Shown here: positions 34,909 through 44,404 of the stretch, piece by piece
Numbering within the stretch: position 1 is the first letter of the stretch
Layout: every line of letters begins with the position of its first letter
Assembly (NCBI GenBank): GCA_024403115.1
Contig: JAKSSL010000002.1
Coordinates: forward strand, 17,110 to 81,109
Direction: 5' to 3'
From: Clostridia bacterium
Lineage (GTDB): Bacteria > Bacillota > Clostridia > Peptostreptococcales > Anaerovoracaceae
Length of the DNA stretch: 64,000 bases
Position numbers and translations under genes: made by a program
Notes under the pieces: generated by a model
Database searches by the model: none
What the model was told of the DNA's origin: nothing
Seen by the model: only the letters and a program-made list of their open reading frames with translations

Positions 34909-34964
34909 GTATATTTTATAATAAATTTTATAAATTTCTTTAACTTGTTGAAATATAAGCTTTT

Positions 34965-35012
34965 ACTGTTGAAAAAGTGTAATATATTGTTCAAAAAGTG
35001 TATTTTATTGTT
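34965..35012. repeat. Short 21-bp tandem repeat between cinA and recA
   Basis: Two consecutive 21-bp units (34965-34985 and 34986-35006) share TGTT-x-AAAAAGTGT and are followed by a partial third start (ATTGTTA). The DNA is AT-rich. No function is evident. Confidence 0.6.
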
Positions 35013-35014
35013 AT

Positions 35015-36256
35015 TTAAGCATCTGCTTTTATAGCCTCATAAATCATATGGAACATATTTAACATGGCTGAGTTTTTAACCCAAATTCTACCATTGTTAT
35101 TTAATTTCATATGCTTTACCTTAGTTTCCCCTTTGTAGCATAGGCCTATATAAATTGTACCTACTGGCTTTTCCTCAGTGCCACCATCAGGTCCAGCGAT
35201 GCCTGTAATGGCAATGTTTACATCTGAGCCTGTTTTACGGTATAAGCCCTCTGCCATCTCTTGTGCCACCTGCTCGCTTACAACGGTATATTTATCCAAA
35301 GTCTCCTGTTTAACCCCTAGAATCTCCATTTTAGCCTTCTCACTGTATGTTACATAAGACTCTTTGAATACCTTGGAAATTCCAGGCACATTTGTTAATT
35401 CACTGGCAAACAAACCTCCTGTACAAGACTCAGCGCTGGAAATGCTCAGATTATTTTCAATCAACATTTTTCCTACTAAAGCTTGCAAGTCTATATCTTC
35501 ATAAGCATAAATCTTGCCAGGGATCTTTTCCTCGATTATTTTAACCACATCTTCAACCTTTTTGCGAGCCTGGTTAATATCCTTATGCTTTGAAGTCACC
35601 CTTAGCTGAGTTTGTCCCTCCTTGGCATATGTGGCCACTGTAGGATCGCTTTGTCCGTGGATTTCATCGATTAAAACTGTTTCCAACTTGGATTCACCTA
35701 TACCGAAAGTTCTAAGAGTAAGGCTGTAATATTTTTCATCGCTAAAAGCTGCCAAATAGTCCTTAACAAAATTATTCCACAAATACTTCATTTCTCTTGG
35801 AGGGCCAGGCATGGATACTATAGTCACTCCATCCTTTGTAATTGCAAATCCAGGAGCTGAACCAACAGCATTGTGTATAACTGTTCCGTGTTCAGGCACA
35901 TAGGCTTGTTTTTCGTTATTCTTAGTTATTTCCCAATGGTTTTTGCCAAAGCGCTCTAATATTTCATTCCAAACCCTTTCGTCCTTAACAAGTTTTTCTC
36001 CAAAAGCCTTGCATATAGTTTCTTTAGTTAAATCATCCTCTGTGGGACCAAGTCCACCTGTTGATACTATTAAATCAACTTTTGACATAAGCTCGTAAAG
36101 AGTTTCCTCCAAACGCTTAGGATTATCTCCAACTGTATAATGGTACAACACATCAAAGCCCAGCTCATTTAAACCCTGGGATAAATATGTTGCATTTGTA
36201 TTAACAGTCTGTCCAAATAATATTTCTGTTCCCACACTTAATATTGCAGCTTTCAT
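35015..36256 (-). CDS. cinA: Competence/damage-inducible protein CinA
   Basis: A 413-residue two-domain protein. The N-terminal MoaB-like domain (AILSVGTEILFGQTVNTN ... STGGLGPTEDDLTKE) matches ADP-ribose pyrophosphatase-type CinA. The C-terminal PncC domain (ISSAESCTGGLFASELTNVPG ... ITGIAGPDGGTEEKPVGTIYIG) hydrolyses nicotinamide mononucleotide. In competent bacteria CinA is linked with RecA, and comEA elsewhere in this window suggests possible transformation ability. Confidence 0.95.
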   Translation of the reverse strand: MKAAILSVGTEILFGQTVNTNATYLSQGLNELGFDVLYHYTVGDNPKRLEETLYELMSKVDLIVSTGGLGPTEDDLTKETICKAFGEKLVKDERVWNEILERFGKNHWEITKNNEKQAYVPEHGTVIHNAVGSAPGFAITKDGVTIVSMPGPPREMKYLWNNFVKDYLAAFSDEKYYSLTLRTFGIGESKLETVLIDEIHGQSDPTVATYAKEGQTQLRVTSKHKDINQARKKVEDVVKIIEEKIPGKIYAYEDIDLQALVGKMLIENNLSISSAESCTGGLFASELTNVPGISKVFKESYVTYSEKAKMEILGVKQETLDKYTVVSEQVAQEMAEGLYRKTGSDVNIAITGIAGPDGGTEEKPVGTIYIGLCYKGETKVKHMKLNNNGRIWVKNSAMLNMFHMIYEAIKADA

Positions 36257-36275
36257 TATCTTCTCCTATTACAAA

Positions 36276-36294
36276 GGGAGCTATAAAAGCTCCC
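36276..36294 (-). terminator. Weak hairpin between pgsA and cinA
   Basis: GGGAGC (36276-36281) pairs with GCTCCC (36289-36294) on a 7-nt loop; only TTTGT follows on the minus strand. It may reduce but not stop read-through into cinA. Confidence 0.45.
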
Positions 36295-36298
36295 CATT

Positions 36299-36850
36299 TT
36301 ACATCTCTTCAAAAATCTCTTTATTTTTAATTGTAATTTCAACACCTGAATAGATTGTCAAAGCTACAGCTACATACATACCAATATGGCCGATTAAATC
36401 GAAGTAATAAGCTACATCTTGGCAATTACACTTTCCTAAAGCCATAGCAAAAAGCAAAACCATAGTCGCTCCCATTTGGAAAACTGTTTTAAGCTTTCCG
36501 CTAAAAACTGCAGCAACGTCTTTGCCTTTGGCAGCAGAAACTGTTCTTATTCCTGCAACTAAGAACTCTCTTGCTAAAATAACAAGTAAAACCCATGCTT
36601 TTAAAGTGTTATCCTCAACCATTAATACCAAGGCTGAATATACCAAAATCTTATCAGCCAGTGGATCCATAATCTTGCCGAAATCGGTAACCAAGTTATC
36701 TCTTCTCGCAATTTTTCCGTCAAGTAAGTCTGTTATAGAAGCTAAAATAAAGATTATTAAAGCCACAAAAAACAGCTTATAGAAATAACATAAGATAAAT
36801 ACAGGAACTGCTGCTATTCTTGTCAATGTTAATTTATTTGGTAAAGTCAT
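36299..36850 (-). CDS. pgsA: CDP-diacylglycerol-glycerol-3-phosphate 3-phosphatidyltransferase
   Basis: A 183-residue integral membrane enzyme that makes phosphatidylglycerol phosphate. The CDP-alcohol motif DLLDGKIARR-x6-FGKIMDPLADK carries all the catalytic Asp residues. Several hydrophobic helices span the protein. The start abuts the rimO stop, and cinA follows; rimO-pgsA-cinA-recA is a standard Firmicute cluster. Confidence 0.95.
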   Translation of the reverse strand: MTLPNKLTLTRIAAVPVFILCYFYKLFFVALIIFILASITDLLDGKIARRDNLVTDFGKIMDPLADKILVYSALVLMVEDNTLKAWVLLVILAREFLVAGIRTVSAAKGKDVAAVFSGKLKTVFQMGATMVLLFAMALGKCNCQDVAYYFDLIGHIGMYVAVALTIYSGVEITIKNKEIFEEM

Positions 36851-38167
36851 TTAAGCTTCCTCCGTTCCTACTAAATCATAATCAAAAGCATCTATAATTC
36901 TTACTCTAAGGAAATCTCCCGCTTTAAGAGCTCTAAGAGAAGTAAATATCACGCTATTATCAATTTCTGGTGCGTCATATTGGGTTCTACCAATGTAGGA
37001 ATTATCCTTGGTATCATCCACCTCTTCAACAAGCACATCTAATACCCTGCCTATTTTCTCCTTGTTATGCTCCAGGGAAATATCCAATTGACGGCGCATA
37101 ATTGCATCAACGCGCTCTTGCTTAACATCTTCATCAATTTGCTTTTCCATCTTTGCAGCAGGAGTATTATCCTCCATGGAATAAGCAAAGCATCCTAAGC
37201 GTTCAAATTTCTCATCCTCAACAAAGTCTAAAAGCTCCTCAAAGTCCTCTTCACTTTCACCAGGGAAACCAATAATCAAAGTAGTTCTAATATTGATATC
37301 TGGTATTTCTTTTCTAAGCTTTGCAAGAGTAGTTTTAATGCTATCACTAGTTGATCTTCTGTGCATAGCTTTTAAAACGCCATTGCTGATATGTTGAATA
37401 GGTATATCTAAATATTTGCAGACCTTAGCTTCTTCTTTGATGGTCTTAATTAATTCATCGTTGATTCTATCTTCATAACAATACATCAAACGTATCCATT
37501 TGATTTTATCAATCTTTGCAAGCTGACGAACCAAATCGGACAGTTTATATTCTCCATAAAGATCATAGCCGTATAGAGTTAAATCCTGAGCAATTAGAAT
37601 CAATTCCTTACAACCCTTGTCAGCTAAAAGCTTCGCCTCTTCAATGATTAAATCCATAGGCTTGCTTCTAAATCCACCACGAATATCTGGTATTGCACAA
37701 TAAGTGCAACGATTGTTACAGCCCTCAGCGATTTTAAGAGTAGCAGAATATGGATTGTCATCATATTTTCTAGGTTCAGCACCTAAAGGACATCCATCCC
37801 ATTCTTCTACCAAAGCTTTTCTATTATCCAAATCCTTTAAAAGCTCAGGGAGTTTAGCGTATTCGTTAACACCTATAAACAGGTCCACCTCAGGCATTTC
37901 TTCCATAAGCTCTTTTGCATAGCGCTTTGTAAGGCAACCTGAAACGACAAGCTTTTTACCCTCTTCCTTATAAGGCATCAATTGGATAATTTGATTAATG
38001 GATTCTACCTTAGCGTCATTTATAAAGCCACAAGTGTTTACAACAATAACGTCGGCTTCCTCTATATCATCTGTAATTGTGTATGAATTTTCAACTAGTA
38101 TGCCCTTTGCAACCTCTGTATCATTGAAGTTCTTAGGGCATCCTAAAGTTGTAAAATATATTATCAT
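36851..38167 (-). CDS. rimO: Ribosomal protein S12 methylthiotransferase RimO
   Basis: A 438-residue radical SAM enzyme that methylthiolates an Asp of ribosomal protein S12. The N-terminal UPF0004 domain holds three cluster cysteines (TLGCPKNFND, VVNTCGFINDAK, VVSGCLTKRY). The radical SAM motif is AEGCNNRCTYCAIP. A C-terminal TRAM domain follows. GCPKN distinguishes RimO from MiaB. It overlaps ftsK by 4 bp. Confidence 0.96.
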   Translation of the reverse strand: MIIYFTTLGCPKNFNDTEVAKGILVENSYTITDDIEEADVIVVNTCGFINDAKVESINQIIQLMPYKEEGKKLVVSGCLTKRYAKELMEEMPEVDLFIGVNEYAKLPELLKDLDNRKALVEEWDGCPLGAEPRKYDDNPYSATLKIAEGCNNRCTYCAIPDIRGGFRSKPMDLIIEEAKLLADKGCKELILIAQDLTLYGYDLYGEYKLSDLVRQLAKIDKIKWIRLMYCYEDRINDELIKTIKEEAKVCKYLDIPIQHISNGVLKAMHRRSTSDSIKTTLAKLRKEIPDINIRTTLIIGFPGESEEDFEELLDFVEDEKFERLGCFAYSMEDNTPAAKMEKQIDEDVKQERVDAIMRRQLDISLEHNKEKIGRVLDVLVEEVDDTKDNSYIGRTQYDAPEIDNSVIFTSLRALKAGDFLRVRIIDAFDYDLVGTEEA

Positions 38168-40659
38168 TGATAATATTCCTCTTCTGTCATTAAAACAGTT
38201 CTTGGCTTAGCCCCTTCTGAAGGGCCGATTATTCCTTGTTCTTCCATAGCATCAATCATTCTAGCCGCTCTGTTATATCCTATTCTAAAGCGTCTTTGAA
38301 GCATTGATACGGAAGCTTGCTTAGCACGAATAACATGAAGAATTGCTTCTTCCATTAATTCGTCTTCATCGCCTGAGCCTTCTTCAACAAGGCTAGCTGG
38401 TTTTTCTATAGTAGTAATTACTTCTTCATCGTATTTTGGATCTGGCACTTGTGCTTTAACAAATTCCAAAACATCTTTCAATTCCTTATCTGTTAAGAAA
38501 GCGCCTTGAATACGTATAGTTGAATTAGTTGGGCAGAATAGCATATCTCCGTTTCCAACTAAGCTTTCAGCACCCTTAGTGTCGATTACTGTCATGGAGT
38601 CGTGATAGGATGCCATTCTAAAAGCTATACGTGCAGGTATATTTGATTTAATCAAACCTGTTACAACATCTGTAGAAGGTCTTTGTGTTGCAACGATTAA
38701 ATGCATGCCTGCAGCTCTTGCCAATTGAGTTAAACGAACTATAGCTTCTTCAACTTGCTTCTTTGCAGTCATCATTAAATCTGCAAGCTCGTCGATTACG
38801 ATAACAATTTGCGGTAACTCTTCAAATTCATTATCCTCTTTCTTTGCCATAAGTCTAACTTTATGGTTATAGCTTTCAAGATTACGAACCTTAAGCTTTT
38901 CAAACTTTCTGTATCTTTCTGTCATCTCTGCAACAGCCCAGTTCAAAGCAGCTGCAGCCTTTGTTGTATCAGTAACTACAGGTATTAACAGATGTGGAAT
39001 ACCATTGTAATTGCCCAATTCTACAACCTTTGGATCTATTAATATCAGCTTAACTTGGTCAGGTGTAGCTCTATACAAAATACTTGTGATTATAGTATTA
39101 ATACATACTGACTTACCTGAACCAGTTGCACCAGCAACAAGTAAATGTGGCATCTTAGCTAAGTCGGAAACTATAGCTTTACCGCCTATGTCTTTACCTA
39201 AAGCTATTCCAATATTAGAATCCATATTCTTAAATTCCTTAGATTCAATAATTTCTCTCAAACCTACGGAATTTATGTTTTCGTTTTCAATTTCAATGCC
39301 TATAGCGTTCTTTCCTGGAATTGGAGCTTCCATTCTAATGCTCTTTGCTCTTAGATTTAAAGCAATATCATCTGAAAGATTAACTATAGTATTTACGCGC
39401 ACACCCATTGCAGGTTGTACTTCAAATCTAGTAACTGTTGGTCCCTGTGTAACTTGAACAACCTTTGCATCCACATTGAAGTTTCTTAAAGTTTCTTCCA
39501 AATCATAAACTCTTTGTTCAAGGACAGAACGATCATCGCTCTTTTGTCTGGATGGTGTGTTCAATAAGTTGATAGGTGGAAGCTTGTATAGAGTTCCAGC
39601 CTTAGTCATATTGATTTCACTTTGATCAAGCTTAGCGTTTTTAAGTTCTGCTTTTGTAGGGCCCTTATCCTCATAGGAACTAATTGTAGCTCCTGTAGTT
39701 TTAACAGGATTGGAGCTAGTTTTTGCTTTAGTGCTCTTCTTATCATTTGAATCATCTAAACCATAGCCCGCTTTAACAGTAGTTCCTCCATCTAGGCCAA
39801 AGCCCTTTTGGCTCTTAGCTGGGCTACCGTCTAGGCCAAAGCCAGCCTTAGTTTTAGTCTTTTCTCCATTACCTGTTATCTCATCTTCATAAGCCATGTT
39901 GTATTTAACATTGCTCTTTTTCTTGTTCTTAGGCTTTTCTTCAGTAAAGCTCACTGTCATAAGTGGCTTTCTACGTTTTGTATAATCACGTGTTACTTCA
40001 ATGCCATTATCTGTGTTTGAGATATTAATATCGCTTGTAACTTCCTTTTCTGGCCTATTCTTAATCTCTTCAACCTTGTCTTTAATAGGCTTAGAGCTGA
40101 TATGAAGAAATCTTGATAAAGGAGTATTTAAAAGCAACATTATGCATATGATTATTACAACTATTGCAACAACCCAAATACCTACATCTCCCACTAGCTT
40201 CATCAAACCGTAGCCCAGTGACATACCACAGACGCCACCGCTTTCTGATTCTGTACCGCTAATGAAGAATTCCTTCACATTAAATTCCAAAGCGCCATTT
40301 AAATAGTTTATGCTGAATACCAAATCAATATTGATGAAAAGTATCAATGATATGATGAATGACTTGATATTTAAATGAGCCACCTTGTGAATCAACAGCA
40401 ACAGACCTGCCAAAAGGAAGAAGAAAGGTAATGCTATTGCAGTTCCTCCGAATAAACCGGCAAGAACGTAGCTGATTTTTTCTCCCAAAGCACCGCAGTG
40501 TTCTGTTAACAGTGCAAAGATAAGGAAGATGCCTAGGGCAACGATTACCAAACCCCATATTTCATCAAAAAGATTGCTATGGCGTTCTTCCTGAATATTA
40601 ACTTGTTTCTCTTTTTCCTTACTCTTCTTTTGAGTATTCTTTTTTTGTGTTTTAGCCAT
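38164..40659 (-). CDS. ftsK: DNA translocase FtsK/SpoIIIE
   Basis: An 831-residue protein that pumps chromosomal DNA across the division or sporulation septum. N-terminal membrane helices occupy ~28-190. A hydrophilic linker includes three related KAGFGLDG-like units (~267-303). The motor has Walker A GATGSGKS near residue 510 and Walker B IVIVIDELADLMM. The C-terminal gamma domain (SVSMLQRRFRIGYNRAARMIDAMEEQGIIG) reads KOPS/SRS sequences. It heads the ftsK-rimO-pgsA-cinA-recA cluster, 27 bp after the lysozyme gene. Confidence 0.95.
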   Translation of the reverse strand: MAKTQKKNTQKKSKEKEKQVNIQEERHSNLFDEIWGLVIVALGIFLIFALLTEHCGALGEKISYVLAGLFGGTAIALPFFFLLAGLLLLIHKVAHLNIKSFIISLILFINIDLVFSINYLNGALEFNVKEFFISGTESESGGVCGMSLGYGLMKLVGDVGIWVVAIVVIIICIMLLLNTPLSRFLHISSKPIKDKVEEIKNRPEKEVTSDINISNTDNGIEVTRDYTKRRKPLMTVSFTEEKPKNKKKSNVKYNMAYEDEITGNGEKTKTKAGFGLDGSPAKSQKGFGLDGGTTVKAGYGLDDSNDKKSTKAKTSSNPVKTTGATISSYEDKGPTKAELKNAKLDQSEINMTKAGTLYKLPPINLLNTPSRQKSDDRSVLEQRVYDLEETLRNFNVDAKVVQVTQGPTVTRFEVQPAMGVRVNTIVNLSDDIALNLRAKSIRMEAPIPGKNAIGIEIENENINSVGLREIIESKEFKNMDSNIGIALGKDIGGKAIVSDLAKMPHLLVAGATGSGKSVCINTIITSILYRATPDQVKLILIDPKVVELGNYNGIPHLLIPVVTDTTKAAAALNWAVAEMTERYRKFEKLKVRNLESYNHKVRLMAKKEDNEFEELPQIVIVIDELADLMMTAKKQVEEAIVRLTQLARAAGMHLIVATQRPSTDVVTGLIKSNIPARIAFRMASYHDSMTVIDTKGAESLVGNGDMLFCPTNSTIRIQGAFLTDKELKDVLEFVKAQVPDPKYDEEVITTIEKPASLVEEGSGDEDELMEEAILHVIRAKQASVSMLQRRFRIGYNRAARMIDAMEEQGIIGPSEGAKPRTVLMTEEEYYQ

Positions 40660-40686
40660 TTTAACACCTGTTTAGCAAAATGCTAA

Positions 40687-42402
40687 CTATACTACAGTAA
40701 AATACTTATTATACAAGGTCTTTTCTATGGTTGTTCCAATAGGCTTAACGCTGGCCTTGATTATTAACTTATATTTGCCCTTAGGCAATTTGGTAAATGT
40801 TATACCTTTATACTTATCAAGCACATAATTTGAAGACAGATTATTGCTCAAATCCTTTGTAACTTGGGCTCTGTATTTTCCCTTCTTAGTTCCGCTCTCA
40901 TATCTAATCCATACCTTGAAATTTCTCAGGTAATAATTGGATGAGATCTTACCCTTCATGGTAAATTCATTACCCTGCTCGATTTCTTGAGGCATTTGGA
41001 AGTTCACCGCTTTAATATATGCTTCCTTGTAAACCCTGAAATCTTTCTTCAAAAGTGTAAGGTTGATCTTTGAATCCTTAGCCCATACAGTATATGTGTA
41101 TTTACCCTTAGGTAGTTCTTTAAACTTCAAGGAAGAAGCTAACTTACTAAGTGAATAGCTTGTAGTGTTAGGGCTTGCTGTCTTCTTGTAAACAACAGTA
41201 CCATCTTCATCACAAATCTTTGCGTATAAGGAACTTATCTTGTAATTTGAGCTTACCTTACCCTTTATGGAAAAGCTTTCTCCCTGGAAAAACTTTGTAG
41301 GATAGTTTGCTGTGCTATCAATTTTAAGCTTGGAATCTGTAGCAACCTTGAATGATTTATTAATTAAAGTCTTTTCACCGACAGAATCCTTTACCTTAAG
41401 TCTATATTTATATGTTCCAATTTTAAGTTTACTAAATTTAATACTATTGGAAATCTTTGATAAGCTATAGGTTTTTTCACCAGGCTCTCTTGTTTCTGAT
41501 TGAACAATTTTACCGTCTTTGTCTAAAATCTGAACTTTAACAGATTTTATGCTTTTGTTTGATGCAACTGTTCCATAGATGTCAAAGCCTTTTCCCAAAT
41601 CCAGCTTTACAGGATAATTGTGTGAATATACTCTTTTACCTGTCTTAAAGTTCTTATAACAGAAATTACAATCTAATTTACCTTTGAAAGGTGAAATCTT
41701 TCCTTCGCTGGAATATTGCCAAATATCGTAAGAAAATTTCGCAGCACATTCCTTTTCATCTTTAACTGTCTTAGTTGTATTACCACTTACTGGATACTGT
41801 GCCACCCACTTTGTGTAATCTGAATCTATAGTACCTATTTTGGATTTAAACCAAGACAAACTTGCGTATACGCCCGCCTTATAGCCTGCATTGCTTATGA
41901 CTTTACAGTAAGCGTTGGCAACATTTGCTAGAGTAGCTTTGCTTAAGTTTCCTTGGTTTGTAGGATCTTCAACATCTATGTAAACCGGATATGTTATTTT
42001 CTTGCCAATTATTTTCTTTAAAGTGTAAAGAGCTTCATTTTGAGCTTGAGTAACTGTCTTAGCACAGGAATAGTGATATATGCCTATATCCAAACCTGCT
42101 TCTTTTGCGTTCTTATAGTTTTGTTCAAAACAAGGGTCCACTTCACGATTTCCAGAATTAATACGAGTAAAGCTGGATCTAAGAATGACGAATTCAACCC
42201 CTGCTTCCTTAAATTTCTTATATGTGCTTACAGGTATTACATCCTGCCAGGAAGAAATATCTAAGCCATTAATCAAACCTTCTTCAGTTTTATGAGCATA
42301 TCTGTATCCGTTATAGCCCTTTGTATATGCAAAAACGCTTCCAAAGCTAAGACTAAATATTAATATAATTGTCAAAAAATCAATTAATAAACTCTTTTTC
42401 AT
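40687..42402 (-). CDS. Secreted GH25 lysozyme with three C-terminal Ig-like repeats
   Basis: A 571-residue exported muramidase. After a signal peptide (MKKSLLIDFLTIILIF...) lies a GH25 catalytic domain: GLDISSWQ, VILRSSF, GIYHYSCAKTVTQAQNEA and the catalytic PVYIDVEDP, ending IWQYSSEGKISPFKGKLDCN. Three ~100-residue repeats follow (NYPxxFxxGxxFxIxGxVxSN ... KFxxLxxGxYxY), the same module as in the cysteine-peptidase-like protein at 20655. It should cleave peptidoglycan outside the cell. The start at 42402, with GAGG ahead and a clean signal peptide, is preferred over an upstream codon 41 residues earlier that lies before the promoter. Confidence 0.9.
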   Translation of the reverse strand: MKKSLLIDFLTIILIFSLSFGSVFAYTKGYNGYRYAHKTEEGLINGLDISSWQDVIPVSTYKKFKEAGVEFVILRSSFTRINSGNREVDPCFEQNYKNAKEAGLDIGIYHYSCAKTVTQAQNEALYTLKKIIGKKITYPVYIDVEDPTNQGNLSKATLANVANAYCKVISNAGYKAGVYASLSWFKSKIGTIDSDYTKWVAQYPVSGNTTKTVKDEKECAAKFSYDIWQYSSEGKISPFKGKLDCNFCYKNFKTGKRVYSHNYPVKLDLGKGFDIYGTVASNKSIKSVKVQILDKDGKIVQSETREPGEKTYSLSKISNSIKFSKLKIGTYKYRLKVKDSVGEKTLINKSFKVATDSKLKIDSTANYPTKFFQGESFSIKGKVSSNYKISSLYAKICDEDGTVVYKKTASPNTTSYSLSKLASSLKFKELPKGKYTYTVWAKDSKINLTLLKKDFRVYKEAYIKAVNFQMPQEIEQGNEFTMKGKISSNYYLRNFKVWIRYESGTKKGKYRAQVTKDLSNNLSSNYVLDKYKGITFTKLPKGKYKLIIKASVKPIGTTIEKTLYNKYFTVV

Positions 42403-42447
42403 TAAAGCCTCAAACCTTCTAAAGATTGTCAATATTTTTACATTATA

Positions 42448-42476
42448 ATTATACTTGATTTTCTTTAGTTTTTCAA
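42448..42476 (-). promoter_or_regulatory. Sigma-A promoter of the GH25 lysozyme gene
   Basis: TTGAAA (42471-42476), 17-bp spacer, TATAAT (42448-42453) on the minus strand, 45 bp before the ATG. It shows that the translation start is 42402 rather than a more upstream codon. Confidence 0.85.
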
Positions 42477-42498
42477 GCTTTTGGGCGATTTTTTGCAA

Positions 42499-42522
42499 TA
42501 AAAAATCCGGAATATTTCCGGA
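42499..42522 (-). terminator. Terminator after rpmF
   Basis: TCCGGAA (42506-42512) and TTCCGGA (42516-42522) form a tight hairpin with a 3-nt loop; a T-run follows on the minus strand. Confidence 0.9.
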
Positions 42523-42538
42523 CATTTTATCTAAATAT

Positions 42539-42721
42539 TTATGCTTCTGTAGCTACGATTTCTTTACCATCATAATAGTTGCAATTTGGGCATACTCTGT
42601 GTGGTAATTTAGGTTCATGACATTGTGGACAAATTGAAAGTCCAGGAGCTACCTTCTTCATGTTTTGAGCTCTTCTCTTGTCTCTTCTAGCTGCTGAAGT
42701 TCTATTCTTTGGAACTGCCAT
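42539..42721 (-). CDS. rpmF: 50S ribosomal protein L32
   Basis: A 60-residue zinc-type L32: [22 protein letters not shown], then [17 protein letters not shown] with four zinc cysteines. The ATG at 42721 with a perfect AGGAGGT site is chosen over an extension. The frequent upstream partner yceD (DUF177) is absent; tmcAL takes that place. It has its own promoter and terminator. Confidence 0.96.
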   Translation of the reverse strand: MAVPKNRTSAARRDKRRAQNMKKVAPGLSICPQCHEPKLPHRVCPNCNYYDGKEIVATEA

Positions 42722-42783
42722 GTCTACACCTCCTTGTGTAATCTTTATATCAAAATTATTATTAACGAATGTCAACGCAACTA

Positions 42784-42813
42784 TTATACATTGATATTAT
42801 CACCTTTGTCAAG
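42784..42813 (-). promoter_or_regulatory. Sigma-A promoter of rpmF
   Basis: TTGACA (42808-42813), 18-bp spacer, TATAAT (42784-42789) on the minus strand, directly after the tmcAL stop. Confidence 0.88.
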
Positions 42814-42821
42814 GGAAATTT

Positions 42822-43865
42822 TTAATAATTGCTCTTTTTAAAATAATCTCTATCCGCCCTAATATCGCTGTTCAGCAAGAGATTATAAATATCGCTTCCG
42901 TGGATATCCATGTTCAAAGAAGTTTGGTCATCTTCTTCCAAATGCATATCTCTCTTTAGCTTGTTTACCAGCTTAATCTCTCCCCCACGATTTTCGCCTA
43001 TGATCTTTTGTCCTATTTGGTCAAAAGTCAAAACCTGAGTTACCTTAGGCTCTATGGACTGCATATCCCTAGTGATACCTAAAAGCAGTTGGATTAAAAA
43101 TCTATTGATTCTAGCCTTGCTGTGCTTTTTGGAACTAAGCATTTCAACAAGTTCATCATAATCCTTTGCCTCCATAGCTTTTTCCTTGAGGCGAGATCCT
43201 AAACCATTGTCAGAAGATGCGATATTTTCAATATCTTCCACCTTCATATCAAGGGCCATATAGCGAATAAGATCAAATAGCAAGCCTTTGCTTGGAAGTC
43301 TTGTAATATCAGCTTCCACAAAGCTAGGAACAAGTCCCTTAATGTTGCCGGACTCACTTAAGGCAAGTCGGATTGCTTTTGCCGAAGAAAAATCCCCAAG
43401 TTCTGTGGAATTATAGCCTTCACCAACTCTTTTAATTAGGAGCGGCTTTGCCTTTGTCATAGCTTTTATATACTCAATGGCCAAAATGGCATTGGGACTG
43501 TGCTCAGGCATTTCGCCTGCTTCAATACACTTTTCCAGCTGGTCCATTTCAAGTTCTGAACCAAAAGAAATGTATTGGCAGCCAAGGGCTTCAAGGATTG
43601 AAACTCCACATTTTCCAAAGTCGCTGGCATAGCTGGTAGCATGGATTGTAGGAAGTTCTACTACTAAATTAGCGCCTCCTTCAACGGCCCATTTTGCCCT
43701 ATCCCATTTAGATGCAATTGCCATTTCACCTCTTTGAGTGAAATTGCCGCTCATAATAACCACGATTTCTGCATCAGGTATGGCTTTGCGAATTTCATCA
43801 ATTTGATATTGATGGCCAAAATGGAAAGGATTGTATTCAGCTACAATACCAACTCTATTTTTCAT
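42822..43865 (-). CDS. tmcAL: tRNA(Met) cytidine acetate ligase TmcAL
   Basis: A 347-residue nucleotidyltransferase-fold enzyme that acetylates C34 of elongator tRNA-Met using acetate and ATP. The N-terminus VGIVAEYNPFHFGHQYQ holds the HxGH motif; IVVIMSGNFTQRGEMAIASKWDRAKWA is diagnostic of the family. The ATG at 43865 overlaps the coiled-coil gene's end by 11 bp. Its substrate, elongator tRNA-Met, is encoded at 8740-8816. Confidence 0.93.
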   Translation of the reverse strand: MKNRVGIVAEYNPFHFGHQYQIDEIRKAIPDAEIVVIMSGNFTQRGEMAIASKWDRAKWAVEGGANLVVELPTIHATSYASDFGKCGVSILEALGCQYISFGSELEMDQLEKCIEAGEMPEHSPNAILAIEYIKAMTKAKPLLIKRVGEGYNSTELGDFSSAKAIRLALSESGNIKGLVPSFVEADITRLPSKGLLFDLIRYMALDMKVEDIENIASSDNGLGSRLKEKAMEAKDYDELVEMLSSKKHSKARINRFLIQLLLGITRDMQSIEPKVTQVLTFDQIGQKIIGENRGGEIKLVNKLKRDMHLEEDDQTSLNMDIHGSDIYNLLLNSDIRADRDYFKKSNY

Positions 43866-44394
43866 CGTTATCAATGTTTTCTGCTAACTTATGAATTTCG
43901 TTTCTGTTGTTGTTCAAAATTGTATTAATATCAGCTAATGAATGATCAATGTTGTTAAGCATTTCACCGAAGTATTTCAAATGAAGTTCGTCAACCTTTT
44001 CTTGCATCTCGTATAGCATTTGGTCAACGTATTCATATGTCTTCATCTTTAATTGCTTAGCGCTCTTCTTAGCTTCTTTTAGAATATTTTCTGCGTCTTG
44101 CTTAGCTTTACGCTTGATTTCATCCTCTTCAACAAGATATTCAGCTTCTTTTCTTGCTTCAAGAATGATCTTTTCGTATTCGTTTTTTGCGCTTTCTAAA
44201 ATGTGAGTTTTTTCATCATTAACCCACTTTGCTTGTTGAATGTCATCAGGTAAAGCAAGTCTGATTTCTCTTACGATTTCAAGCATATCGTTGCCGTCAA
44301 CCATAATCTTGCCTGTTAGAGGTACTTGTGGTGCGCTATCCACTGTATCCTCAATCTCTTCCAATAAATCTAAAACTCCCATGTTCTCTGCCAT
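43855..44394 (-). CDS. Coiled-coil protein of the coaD-tmcAL locus
   Basis: A 179-residue soluble protein dominated by a charged helix from ~60 to 150 (KNEYEKIILEARKEAEYLVEE, KQDAENILKEAKKSAKQLK), resembling F-type ATPase b subunits or DivIVA-like coiled coils but without a membrane anchor. Such proteins are often found between coaD and tmcAL in clostridia; function is unknown. Confidence 0.8.
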   Translation of the reverse strand: MAENMGVLDLLEEIEDTVDSAPQVPLTGKIMVDGNDMLEIVREIRLALPDDIQQAKWVNDEKTHILESAKNEYEKIILEARKEAEYLVEEDEIKRKAKQDAENILKEAKKSAKQLKMKTYEYVDQMLYEMQEKVDELHLKYFGEMLNNIDHSLADINTILNNNRNEIHKLAENIDNDEK

Positions 44395-44404
44395 TTCTCT
44401 CTCC

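Noticed and set aside
40672..40691. TTAGC...GCTAA inverted repeat and TATAGT before ftsK as a promoter/operator
   Set aside because: Short arms and no suitable -35; too weak to list.
42403..42525. N-terminal extension of the GH25 lysozyme
   Set aside because: It begins upstream of the clear promoter at 42448-42476 and would bury the signal peptide.
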